From: Anseranas semipalmata
Lineage: Eukaryota; Chordata; Aves; Anseriformes; Anseranatidae
Assembly (NCBI GenBank): GCA_013399115.1
Contig: VXAA01003389.1
Location: forward strand, 4,260-68,259
Length of the DNA: 64,000 nucleotides
Direction: 5' to 3'
The notes under the pieces were generated by a model. It did not search any database and was not told where the DNA came from. It saw only the letters and a program-made list of their open reading frames with translations. Both the position numbers and the translations under genes were made by a program. This document shows positions 47,644 through 59,286 of this stretch, piece after piece (the stretch's first letter is position 1; each line of letters starts with the position of its first letter).

Positions 47644-48707
47644 TGATGAGTGGTGTCCCTCAGGGGTCAGGTGCCGTTTGATATCTTTATCAATGACATA
47701 GACAGTGGGATTGAGTGCACCCTCAGCAAGTTTGCAGATGACACCAAGCTGAGTGGTGCAGTTGATACAGCAGAAGGAAGGGATGTCATCCAAAGGGACC
47801 TGGACAAGCTTGTGAAGTGGGCCCATATGAACCTCATGAGGTTCAACAAGGTCAAGTGCAAGGTGCTGCACCTGGGTCAGGACAATCCCAGACATGAGTA
47901 AAGACTGGGAGAAGAACTCATTTGAGAGCAACCCTGAAGAGAAGGACTTGGGGGTTCTGGTGGACGAAAAGCTCGACATGAGCCAGCAGTGTGCACTTGC
48001 AGCCCAGAAGGCCAACTGCATCCTGGGCTGCATCAACAGTGGCAGGACCAGCAGGTTGAGGGAGGTGGTCCTGCTCGACAGGGGGGGTGGACTAGATGAT
48101 CTTCAGAGGTCCCTTCCAACCCCGCCCATTCTGTGATTCTGTGATTCTGTGATTGTCCCCCTCTGCTCTGCCCTCATGAGGCCCCGCCTGGAGTGCTGCA
48201 TCCAGGTCTGGGGCCCCCAGAACAAGAAGGATGTGGACCTGTAAGAGTGGGTCCAGAGGAGGGCCATGAAGATGATCAGAGGACTGGAGAACCTCTCCTA
48301 TGAAGAAAGGCTGAGAGAGCTGGGGATGTTCAGCCTGAAGAAGAGAAGGCTCCAGGGAGACCTCATTGCAGCCTTTCAGGACTTAAAGGGGGGCTTATAA
48401 AAAAATATGGAGAGCAACTTTTTATACAAGCACATAATGATAAGACAAGAGGGAATGGTTTTAAACTAAAAGAGGGGAGATTAGATTAGATGTTAAGAGG
48501 AAATTCTTTACTCAGAGGGTGGTGAGGCACTGGAACAGGTTGCCCAGAGAAGTTGTGGATGCCCCATCCCTGGAGGTGTTCAAAGTCAGGTTGGATGGGG
48601 CCCTGGGCAACCTGATCTGGTGGGTGGCTGCCATGGGGGGTTGGAACCAGGTGATCTTTAGTGTCCCTTCCAACCCAAGCCACTCCATGATTCTATGATT
48701 CTATGAT
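47644..48707 (+). mobile_element. CR1 LINE, RT C-terminal half and 3' end, with a nested CR1 tail
   Basis: The longest CR1 copy here, about 1,060 bp, 5'-truncated within the reverse transcriptase. The frame at 47650-47901 shows [20 protein letters not shown], whose FADD is the RT catalytic motif with two aspartates. [16 protein letters not shown] block follows and then a TAA stop. A one-base insertion near 47930 shifts the frame, and 47894-48136 continues the protein with [20 protein letters not shown] and a KANCILGCI block. A second TAA lies near 48242. An early deletion of roughly 18 bases lies just after the CCCTCAGGGGTCAGG block at 47655-47669. Downstream come CR1 untranslated blocks (CTTATAAAAAAATATGGAGA, AGAGGGTGGTGAGGCACTGG, ACCTGATCTGGTGGGTGGCT) and ATTCTATG tail units ending at 48707. 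Stops and frameshift make it dead. A foreign CR1 tail occupies 48068-48151. Confidence 0.96.
48068..48151 (+). mobile_element. CR1 3' tail nested inside a second CR1
   Basis: The host CR1 frame breaks after GGAGGTG (48067) and resumes at ATTGTCCCCCTCTGCTCTG (48152). The 84 bases between are a CR1 3' end: CTGCTCGACAGGGGGGGTGG, ACTAGATGATCTTCAGAGGT, a CCCTTCCAACC block and three ATTCTGTG units. The tail unit differs from that of the host copy (ATTCTATG), so two subfamilies are combined. Removing the 84 bases restores host continuity exactly, and GTG is shared at both junctions. It is either a very short 5'-truncated insertion in the same orientation or template switching during reverse transcription. 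Confidence 0.85.
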
Positions 48708-48750
48708 GAATCATAAATAAAAGAATTAAGTAGACTAGCTTTCCTTCTTC

Positions 48751-48786
48751 AAAACAAAAACAAATAAATAAACAAACAAACAAAAA
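48751..48786 (+). repeat. (CAAA)n/(AAAT)n microsatellite
   Basis: Mixed CAAA and AAAT units shortly after the CR1 tail. Confidence 0.88.
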
Positions 48787-48952
48787 GTGCATTAAGGTAC
48801 CAGACACTCTAAAGGTTTTCCTATATGATAGCAGGGACTGCCTTTGGAGTCGCACTAAACCAATGTACATTCTTTCATTTTCCCGTACCTAATAAGTAGC
48901 CTAACCTGAATAGAAAAAAAGTTGGCCTCCATTTCATACAATCCTCTTCTTT

Positions 48953-49038
48953 ACTAATACTTGCATATCCGATGTCATAGTAACATCACATAGATCATTA
49001 CACATCATTACTATGACATCAGGTATGCAAGTATTAGT
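48953..49038. repeat. Near-perfect 31-bp hairpin, 24-base loop
   Basis: The left arm is 48953-48983 and the right arm 49008-49038. Thirty-one positions face each other with one C-A mismatch and one pair that would be G-U in plus-strand RNA; all others are Watson-Crick. The right arm reads TTACTATGACATCAGGTATG and then CAAGTATTAGT. The total of 86 nt fits the size of a vertebrate pre-miRNA hairpin. A short inverted duplication or a tiny palindromic element is equally possible, and transcription is not shown. Confidence 0.85.
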
Positions 49039-49189
49039 GATATAGTATCAAACATCCATCTGTTCACGCATTGTTAATATCACCACAACCTTATTACAAT
49101 CCACCTCTCTAGCTACCAGAACAAGATTAACACAGCTGTAGACCTCTCAGTCACATACTTATTCATAACAATGACTGAAAACCTCACTA

Positions 49190-49235
49190 AAAACAAACAA
49201 ACTAAAAAAAAAAACAAACAAGCAAACAAAAAAAC
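49190..49235 (+). repeat. A-rich (CAAA)n low-complexity tract
   Basis: CAAA-type units and A-runs, imperfect. Confidence 0.85.
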
Positions 49236-52076
49236 TTAACTCATGTTGTCTCCCTGAGCAGGAAGAAGAGTCTATGGTGTGCTCCTTTTTACTCAAATCA
49301 CCTTAGTATTTACTACTTAACACTTCAGAAAAGGTAATATATTTTCTCAGGTTTCATTACTACCTGTAACTGGCTTCAGAACCACTGTATTGATCCCAGT
49401 CTGAAAGATGTTGCTTTTATACATATCGGTCCTTAAAAATAGAGGTCTAGCCTGTTGGAAGAAGTGTCAAACATCATTTTCAACAAGAAGATTAAGGTAA
49501 AAAAAAAAACAAAAACTTACTCTACATACTATTATTAAGAATGTTACTCACATTGTCTGAGGTGGTTGCCAAAATGCCAAGGGATTATTCCTTTTTGTTC
49601 TAATTATGTACTGACATCCTATCTTCAGGCTACGAATAGCTAAATCAAGGTGCTTTTGATTCTAATTAAGGTACCCACTACCACCAAAATTATTTCTCTC
49701 TTCACAGCCTTTCCAAACATGTCACCTTTTCTCACAGAAAGACTCAGACATGTTTTACTGTCCAGTATTCTTCATTTTCCACTTTTCCTTCCTCTCTGTA
49801 TTCGATAAGAAGCAGGCTTTCACTGCTTCTTCTCCTTGGCTTGAGCGCATCTCCAGTTTCCATTGGTTTTAACTACTGATCTTTTCTCTCAGTGACTCAG
49901 TTGCTGAGTTTTCTTGGATGGCTAATTTCTCCTAGAACACTAGGTTCTCTGCACTAGGAGTTAACTTCTAGAATTAACTATCCATACAGCAAATGGTAGC
50001 ATTCACCAGTTTCATGCGACTTGTATAATTTTAAAAAGCCTACAGAAATATTCATCAACCAAACCCTTGTATTTGGAATCTTTTGGATTGGAGACAGTTT
50101 TGACATGTAAAATTGTTACCAATTTAAAACCAATAAAGTTACTTGGCCAGCTGACTGGTGGAGTGACTGAGTATAAAATCCTAGTGACTGACAGCATTTT
50201 TCATCATTATGAAGAAAAAACTTAGGTTTGCATCCATATGTTTCAAAGGGGTATTTTGTACAGAATTTTCAGTGAATCCCAGGATTATTATGGATAATGC
50301 ATTTTTAGCACACATTTTTTCTCACTGGTACTAACCTCTCTTCTGCTTTGATTCTGTTCTACAAGGAAAATGGAAAAGGAAATACTATTCTTCCTTGATG
50401 TACACATAACTATAAAGCTACACAAAAACCATCACCAATGGGCTACATTCTCAACTGTTTTTAAGGTTACTTTTCCCTTTGTCATTTAATCCATAATTAA
50501 AAATGAATTCCAAATGTTCAAAAAGATTCTTCTCCTGCTGCTTGATATTAGGGAGGAGCTTGGACAAAAAGCAAGCCCTTTCTGTTTATTATGAAATAAA
50601 ACTTTCTGCCAAACTGCATATATGTCACAAAGACTGTCTTTCCCCAGGTATAAGAGATTGAGGGAGGTTGAAAAGTACTTTTTATTTATGCTCAAACTTC
50701 AGCTGTATGGTTATATTCAACTCTTGAAAAATGACTTTTTTAGGAGATCTAGAATAGGCAGAGACAGACGGAAAGCTATTGTTATATTTTTTACATCATT
50801 ACATATTTGGTGTGAGTCATAGAAAATCTTTCTACACATTCTTACAGTACATATTTATGAGTGTGAGAGGCAGAGAAATAGAATCTATAGCTGCCAAGTT
50901 CAGAAGCTCAACACATTATGCAATGGCATTTGAATCAAGTGCTTTAAATGGTTAAAATAAAAGATCAGAACAGGAAGCACTGGTTTCTTCATTATCTTGG
51001 CAAAATAAGTCATACAAAAAAGTGATCACATTTTGGGCATTTTCAATTATGTTCTTTCTATATTTCTCAATATATGATACATTGTATATATGTAGAGATT
51101 TTTGTGTGTGTTTGTCTACGATGAGCTACGTGATATACCTGTAGGATATGCATATATTACATCTATGTATAAATAAATCTTTTTATTAATAACAGCATTT
51201 TTCCCCTATATTAATATCTTCATTTTTTAAAGACAGAATATTCTGTTCTAATCTTATTTGTTCATTCTCTGCCTCTTCCTGCCTTCACTTCAAATTCTAG
51301 ATGGTCCTAATAACATTCTTTATAGTGTCTCTTCATCCTACCAAAGCTAATTTGAAATCAGAGCTCTGAATGACACTTTTCATCTGCCATCTGTAGTCTT
51401 CTATTGTCAGGGGCAACTCTCTAGTCTTACCAGTTCCTGGAAGCCCTGTGTTACCATAATCAAGAGAGGGATTCATTTACAGATCTACATTCACATGAAT
51501 GCATGTGTCTACAAGTGCAAGACATACTTAACCTGGCATTAAGGTCTATTAAAATCAAGTCAACACAGACTACAGAGCCTGGTAATCTGAAGAACTGCTT
51601 ATGCATCAGGACCTCTCAGTTGTCCTACTGGTCAAGCATCAGGTCCTTGGTATCCTGGGTGGCTCTTCTCCGGGAAGATATTAGGCCTTATGACCTCTCT
51701 GTCACCTGTGTGTATTTATCCTGCATAACCATAAATTGCTTCAAATGATACTCAACCAGTATCTGGATTCAGTCAACTGAATCTAGATCCCAGGGGAAGT
51801 TAGACATCTTTTAAACTTGCAGGCACTGACTAGTAAACATTTTAGATATTTTAATCTAGAACTGTGCTGTTCTTTAACTCGCATCTCCAACTTACTAGGG
51901 AATCCAGGTTGTTCTTCCACTTCTATGATCTACTAATAGATGCCTTAATTCCCTACTGTGTTGAAAGTCCTCTGATTTTCTCTGAAAAAGAGAACAGTAA
52001 TAAAAGGACAAAAATTAGTAGGGGTAGGCATTTCTCAAACATGGGACAAAAGAGGGGAAAATAGATGGAATTGAAT

Positions 52077-52109
52077 GTTCTTAGGTTGGATTCAAGTTCT
52101 TAGGTTGGA
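52077..52109 (+). repeat. 14-bp direct repeat
   Basis: GTTCTTAGGTTGGA occurs at 52077-52090 and again at 52096-52109, a 19-base period. Confidence 0.85.
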
Positions 52110-55100
52110 CTCTTATATAAAGCATAACCTGCTCTGGAGATGAGAGAAAGTCATAGACAAGTCTTCTGGTGAACTCTGAACAAAATAAGGTTTGGGATGA
52201 TGGTTCAGGAAGAAGAGCGAAAATTGCAAAGTGGTGATTTAGACAAATTATGGTTCCTGAAACCTTGAAAATGAAATATATTTCTGAAAAATATTGTTTA
52301 ATTATAAAGAGGTTATTTCTTCTGAACTTTCTTTCAGTTACTTTATTACTGGTATATTTGAAAATATATTAATGTTCATAGAATTTAGAAATAAGGTCAA
52401 AAATAGTTTTAAGTAAATATGTGACAAAAGTTTAATTTTAAAATTATTTGAAGCAATTCAAAATAATTATTCTAAATATAGCTCTGTGTTATTCTAGAAA
52501 GTGCCTTTTGTCAAGGTTTCCCCCACAGGAAAGTGGGCTAGGTTTCCCCAGATATTCTTACAGAAAAGATCACAGTAGTTTCTACGGAACTTTGTGGAAG
52601 ATGAAAGCAGGAGACTGATCTCCATTTCTTAGATATTCTCTGTTCACTTTGTATCTTTCATACATGTCTAGTTTATATCTTTTTTAGCTCTGGTCTACCA
52701 AAGCAAGTCCGGAAATAATACAGGTCATCTAAATTCAGGATCTCTCTATATAATAAATAGGTAATCTGAATAATTTCTTGAGACAACTTAATATTGTCTG
52801 AATCTTAGTATAGCTTTTCACTGAGCACGGTACTAAGGAGCTTCAGTTTTATTAAAATCTGGGTGAGGATAGCTTGCTGTTTAGAGGGAAAGCACCCCCA
52901 AGCTGCCCTGCTCTAGGGCAACCGACCACAAGAGCTGCTCCTTCCAAAGAAATTCAGGCCTTACAGTCCCCATGTCAGTCCCTGGGCCCATGTTCTGGAG
53001 AAGCATCAAATAATGTATTTTCACTCTCAATCAGAACAAAACCAAATTTAAAAGGTGTGAAACTGAAATTAGTTTCTCTGCACGCCTCCCTACTATGAAT
53101 ATATGTTGACTGACTTTTATCTTTACCCCTAGGAAACCATTAAAATTTCTGTTAATTCGGCAGGCTTCAGTAGTAAAACGTTCATTTTATCCTCTCTTTC
53201 AATGCAGTTTTTCCTTTCTAGCCATGGATTCATCTAGGCAGGCTCACCCAATATTATACAGTTTCAAAGACATTTACATTGCTGCATGAGATAAAGACAC
53301 ACGTGAACTAATAATATTGAGTATCTTTCCTCTATCCTTCTATCTTAAAGTCTTTTCCTTCATTGAGAGATTGCCTTTTACACACAGAAAGCAAAATGAA
53401 ATTGTTTTAATGCAGAGGGTAAGAAATCAAAAAGCAGTAAGGGATTGAGAAAATAACAGATCCATTGGAAGTATAGTTTATTATCAAATGGCTAAAATTC
53501 AACACATTCCATTTATGTCACAGATATGTTAACAAACATTAATTACATATGTCTTTTTGTTGAACGATGTGAAAATGTTTGTTGTATGTGTTGCTTATAC
53601 CAAACTCCAAACATTTCACATATAACAGTGAGATAAAAAGAAAACAGTTCAGCAGTAAGGCAGCAGTGATCAGTAACCCACTATTAAACATTGAAAACTT
53701 CCTTCCTATAAGAACGAAAGAGAAATAATGTTCATTTTTCCCCATCATAGGCTCAAAATTACCAAATGTCCCCCTGCATCATCTCTTTGATCATTCTCCT
53801 CATGCCTTACTTTTACTTAATTTGAACACCTAGTGGAGGAAGAGAAATTACAAAAACAATGTCTAACTAAACAAGATATAATTAAACTGAGGACATTTCA
53901 ATATTAAATGTGAACTGGTTAAAGGCAAAACTCTGGTTTCACGTCTTTACCATTACTATGTAATCATGAGTAAATCGTGAGTAAATCATTCTCCTACTCC
54001 TTCGCTTCTTTGTAACATTTCCTTAAAGAAAATGCAACCTTATTTTCACAATACTTTCCAATACATCGGACAGTGTTCTAATCAATAACAAAAATTTATC
54101 ACAATCACAGCTGAAAATCACAATCACAGAATGCAGCCAACTGTATGCAATGTGAATTGAAATATTAATATATCACCATATTAATAATAAGACTATATGT
54201 ATTTTATATCTATATTACAAGCATACAGATTTCCTCATATGAGAGTTGATGCACACAAACATGTAATGTTCAGTTCTATAACTGGAGGAAATAATCCAAT
54301 GGTATATGGTAGAAGAGTGATGTTCTGTTTTCTACATGTGATTAAAGTCAATATCTTCCCACGTGGTATTCTGCAAAGCTGATGAATCTCTCTTCTGACT
54401 AAAATCAGTGAAAGTTTTTCCCCTAACTTAATAAGGATCAGAGACTTTTTCTTCCAAAATTGATTACATCTACAAACATTGTTGAAATGTGTGAGCTTCT
54501 CCATAGTAACTTTATACATGCCCTTTGATTTGCATCGGTTATTTAGCCTCTCTTTTTCGAGGCCTCTTCTCCTTCTTCTCTTGTCATCTTTCAACCTTAG
54601 AGCTAGACAAAGCAGATTGCACAAGACTTCCATGCAAGCAGCACAGAAAATTCTTTCCACTGCATAAGTCACAAAATGAGGTAAATAATACTGATAGTGC
54701 TGGACAGAGATGACATTGAAAGTTTACTGGAGACAGGGAGCTTTTAGTTCAACTGCCCCAACGTCAAATTCCAAGTAGCCATGTGTATGCTGTATTGTTC
54801 AAAATGCATTTTCAAATCGAAACACCTCTGAAAAGAGCTCAAACATATAGGCTAAACAAGAGATTAGAATACTTATGATTACATATATGTTTGCACAGCA
54901 ATGCACGTGTAGATAGGGGTATATCAAACCCCTATATGTTCCAGTCCTTTGACAAACCAGTGTTTTAGCATGTGCTCTTTAAAGAAGGGGGCTGTGATCA
55001 GTGGTTACCTGGACTCTTAACAGATGCAGTAGGGCTCCTTGTGTCATGGTTATAACTAACAAAGTGCGATGTATGTCTAGTGGGAGGAAGAAATTTAAAG

Positions 55101-55905
55101 GAAAAGCCAACACAACCAACACATCTGGAAAATAATCTTAAGATCCTAAATTACTTAGAAGCCTTAAAAAATCTTATCTATGACACCTCTATGTGCATCG
55201 CTCTGCTAAAAACACACATAAACATTCATTCACAATAGTGCACTGACTCTTTAGTCATAAAGTAGTCATCCATTTTGGGGGCTGATGTACAGATACACAA
55301 GAAAAAAAAATCTCAGCCATCACCTGGAAAGGCAATTTCTGTTTTGAGTTAGAAAGTAAAAGGCAACCAATATCATAGACTGGAAGGTTATTTAAAACTT
55401 CAGTAAGACTAGTAAACATGATTTTCTGTTGTATTTTCAAATGATTTTTCCCTATGCCTTTTTTTCTATGTGAGTTCTTCCATTTTCCTCCCTCATCATC
55501 CCAGTCATAATGAGCTTGCTCTCAACAAAAGTGAAATGCTCACATCTTGTTATGTTTCTTATCCCAAAATTTTCTAAGCCTTTCTTGTTTGAGCACTGGT
55601 AAGGTGGCTTCAGGAAAAGAAATAATGTGTTATGTTTTCACATTCTCAGAACTACCTCTGTGTGTTTTTAACTGTCATTTTCATCACCTTTTCTTCTCAC
55701 CCATTGCACCTTACTAGCACTTGCAGCAGTACCTTCTTTCATGGTGCACTGCAATCACGTCCTGTGACAAGATGTTGAATTCTGAACTTGGAAGGAACTA
55801 TTCAAGAAAAGGGAGGAAGTATTACTTCAATATTGGAGAGAAGAAATAGAACAGGTGAGTAAATAGGAGATAAAGAAAAGTGGTGAAGTGGAAGATGACA
55901 AAAGC

Positions 55906-55921
55906 AAAAAAAAAAAAAAAA
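55906..55921 (+). repeat. Poly-A tract
   Basis: A-homopolymer in a purine-rich region. Confidence 0.88.
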
Positions 55922-56430
55922 GTTTGGAAAGGAAGAGAAAAAGTAAAACTGGAATAGTGAAAAAAAAATGATTCTGAGGTCAAATGAAGGGGGTTGTACT
56001 CAATTCTCAAAGATGTGAAATCCTTAAAACTCTAAAGTGTGTTGGGGGCAAAATCAAAACAATACTGGGGATGCACATCTAGTAATAGCATTGTTATTCA
56101 AGGTTTATAAAAACATGAAAGCAACACTTGGAAATACAGGAACAAAGTATTTCACTAAAAGCAGTAAGTAACACAGAAGTAATGCAGCCAATTTTGCACT
56201 GAAGTGTTTGTGTAAACAGCTGGGCTAAAGAACAAAGAACAGATGAAGTGCTACTATACAAGGGTCACAATTACACAATTATGTTAGTTTAGAAGTATTA
56301 TGATTACATAACATAAGATTCTTTCTCCCTGTTTTCTTTTCTGTTGGTATATATCCTATGTAGCAGGTGTATTTTCTTGTGATTACTAGATCATATTTCC
56401 CAAAGGTTCGTAAAAAATATTTCTGAATAT

Positions 56431-56997
56431 TTGAACGTTTGGCTAGAATTTAATGCTTTTTTGGCACAAAGTTTTCATACTGATTTTAAATGTTTGACAG
56501 ATCTGTACCCCATCCACTGCCATCTCGAGCATCCTCGGAGTCCTTGGGGAGCTCACCACCCCCCAGACACTCTCACAGACTGGCAAACCTGTCCTCAACA
56601 ACCTGAAGCACTGGCAAAGGGAGAGTGGCAGCAACCAGCAGGAAAACAGTCCCTCCATTTTTTACTGCCAGTGCTAGTGCTCAGAAATCTCCCCAGAGAT
56701 TTCTTTAATACTTACAATATTTCTCTCTTCTGTTCTTTCCTTCCTTCATCCTTATTTAATCTTTCTGTTTCACAGGCTGTAAGTTACATCTTTAGCCTTC
56801 CCTTAGAAGAAAAACACCTTATCAGCTCTCTTTCCCCTAATAATATTTCCACTACTCCAGAGGTCCCAAAATTCTCCTTTTTCTCCACAGATGATCTCAC
56901 TGGCACGTTTTTAATTAAATGCAGAGCAATTGCTCTCACCTTGAATTTAGCTGATGTTGTTTCCATTTCAGATCGGACACAGGACTTGTATGCCTGA
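56431..56997 (+). other. 188-codon open frame, probably non-coding
   Basis: The longest open frame in the window. The predicted product has no domain I recognise. Residues 25-75 are rich in His, Pro, Gln and Trp, residues 78-130 are hydrophobic and Ser/Phe/Leu-rich with two possible membrane-like stretches, and the remainder is Ser/Thr-rich. DNA at about 56515-56650 is GC-richer than its neighbours. Acceptor-like pyrimidine-AG ends fall inside (TTTCACAG near 56776, TTCTCCACAG near 56890, TTTCCATTTCAG near 56971). With six frames over 64 kb of AT-rich DNA, one frame this long is unusual but not extraordinary. I see no promoter or splice partner. An exon of an unknown gene, a repeat remnant or chance are all possible. 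Confidence 0.2.
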
Positions 56998-57899
56998 AGC
57001 TTTACCTAGTTTTTGCTACTTACCATATTTCAGTTATTTGAGTTCGTTTAACCTTCTGCCTAACCTTGGCTCTGCAGCCACAGTCCACCTCATTCTAAAA
57101 CACAGCTGTGATTCTTGGGGCACCTGCATTGCATATGGAGCTCTGCCTAGCGGACTGAGTTCTCAGAGCAGCTCTGTAAAGCTATGGGGTTAATACCTGG
57201 CAGTCTTCAAGAAAAAGTAAGACTGGCTAATTCTATTCAACCTAGTTAGAAATAAGGCAAGAAGGAAGAAACAATATCACCAAAGTTAAATCAATATAAG
57301 TGGCTGTTTTTCTGAAATGACTGTTTAAACACATGCTTGCACTGAAGTAACTGAAGACATGAATTTAAAAAAGCTTTAATTATCTTATTTCTATCTGCTG
57401 TCTAAGCTAGGGCTGAGATTTTTTTTTTTTCCTTGCATAGCTAATATAAAGGAAAGCATTGTTTCTATAATCCAAGAAGTCTTACCACTATTATTGTTTC
57501 CAAAGTAGCAAAGTTTAGTAGTTTGGAACATAATGTCAAAATTCTGTTCCAGGTTACCAAAAATTCCTGTCAATCTTTGAAACATCACTGCTTACAAAAA
57601 ACATAATTAAAGAACCGCTGAAATGGACACTTTAGAAATATTGTTGTTTATTTGGTATTTAAAATCCCTATTAGTATTTCCAGCATTTTAAACATGTGGA
57701 AATTACTTGGTATCAGTTAAAAACAGATAAAACTACATTCAGGGTAAGACAATTTCACTCTCTGCCAAGAAAACTGTTATTTGAGGTAGCCTTGATAGAA
57801 ACCTGCTAACTTTTTGTATTATATTTGTTTTTCCTGCTGTTTTATCCAGCTGTATATTTGGTAAGTTCATTTCAGCAGTATTGCAAAGGGATCTCTTGA

Positions 57900-57917
57900 C
57901 AGAAAAAAAAAAAAAAA
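57900..57917 (+). repeat. Poly-A tract
   Basis: A-homopolymer of about 17 bases. Confidence 0.88.
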
Positions 57918-59247
57918 CTGCAAGAAGAGCTTCTAAAATAAATCCAGAAAAATGGCAAGACTGGTCTTACCATTTTACAGTCACCCCACACCTGTGACAA
58001 AAGCACTGTGACAAATGTTTTCTTAATTTTACTTCGCATAAAGGCAGAGAAGACATTGGGAGTCCTTACTAAACAGAATATGAGGCTCCAACAGTAAAAG
58101 GATTTTAAATCATCCCTAGGCCTATCTCGTCTTGTAACTCCCAAATTCATTTTAGTCAGAATATTTTACAGATTTAGAATATGTCTTCATCTAATCTATC
58201 ATTAATCTGTGAATGTATAGTTCAGAAACATGGTAGCTGGCTACCATGAAACAAGCAGAGAGCTATGTGATGGGGAAGCAGAACCAGAGCAGGCTGTACA
58301 GGAAACAATGTTGAAATCAGAATATTGACTTACGCTCCCAATGGCACAGCAGGGAGAACTTCATTGCTGAACAGATTTGCTATTAATTCTGTTGCCTACA
58401 TGGGTCATGGCTGCTAAATTAACTGTCTTTAGTGATATATTAAGTTCTCAAGGCTCATGGCAGATTTCGTTCCTCATCTGTTCTAAAGCTGACAGCAGCC
58501 ATTTCCGCTGCTTCTGCAAATCACACTGCAGCTATAGTCTCTGAGTGTATGACAATGACCGAAAGCAGTGTTATGGCTGACATACAGCATTCTCAGTTAT
58601 AAAAAAAAAATTCAGCATCCTCAAGTGAGTTATCACACTGTGTGAGAGTGCTGATAGTGACAGTTTAAAATCCTTTTGCAGTATCTTAATGGAGCTAATT
58701 CAAGATATCATCAAATTGTTTTAACATTTATCTTATTTCTACTAGAACTTGGTAATGATGACCCTATATAGATAAAGTAAAGGAAAACATTTCCTTGTTC
58801 TTTTGGTTACCTTATCAATCCTGCTCCCTCCCTCCCTTCTTTCTCCCAGCATGCTCGGACTCACCCACCCACCTTTCTTCTGTTGGTTTCCTTAACCCAC
58901 CTCTATATATTTATATGGAAAAAGTCTTTTATGGAAAAAGAGCCTTCTCAGTGAAAATGTCCAGCTTTGAAACAGCACTCATATTTCTTGATGCTGTGTA
59001 GCTTTACAGAAAGAAAGAATGCTTAGCTCTGAAGAAACTGCCCGGGTAATTGCATATATTGTCTGTGTGCTTTACAGCTCTAGGAATAAAGAACCAGGCC
59101 TTTGCCATGCTTCAGAAGTGGTAATGAAAGAACAAGGTGTTCTTAAAAAAAACAGTTAATATGCATTATTTCTTACTTAAAGCGTACTACTGTATTTAGA
59201 TTGCTGCAATAATTCAACTCCCAGACATATAAAAATAGTCTTTATTT

Positions 59248-59286
59248 GACTCAGATCTATGTGATCTGAGTCATATCATAGATCTG
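59248..59286. repeat. Two overlapping, mutually exclusive hairpins
   Basis: Hairpin 1 pairs GACTCAGATC (59248-59257) with GATCTGAGTC (59263-59272) around a 5-base loop. Hairpin 2 pairs CAGATCTATG (59252-59261) with CATAGATCTG (59277-59286). All pairs are perfect. The left arms overlap, so only one can form at a time. It probably arose by local duplication and inversion around AGATCT. Confidence 0.82.

Larger units (their letters stand above)
48708..56430. other. Non-genic AT-rich stretch
   Basis: Apart from the hairpin at 48953-49038 and simple repeats, I see no gene or recognisable transposon. Open frames are under 85 codons except a minus-strand one of 145 codons at 54235-54672, which is Lys/Arg/Leu-rich, unrecognised and probably chance. 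Confidence 0.6.

Noticed and set aside
47530..48036. 168-codon minus-strand open frame
   Set aside because: It is antisense to the CR1 reverse-transcriptase frame, a shadow of the element's coding strand.
54235..54672. 145-codon minus-strand open frame
   Set aside because: No domain, no repeat match, basic low-information composition and a competing plus-strand frame; consistent with chance.
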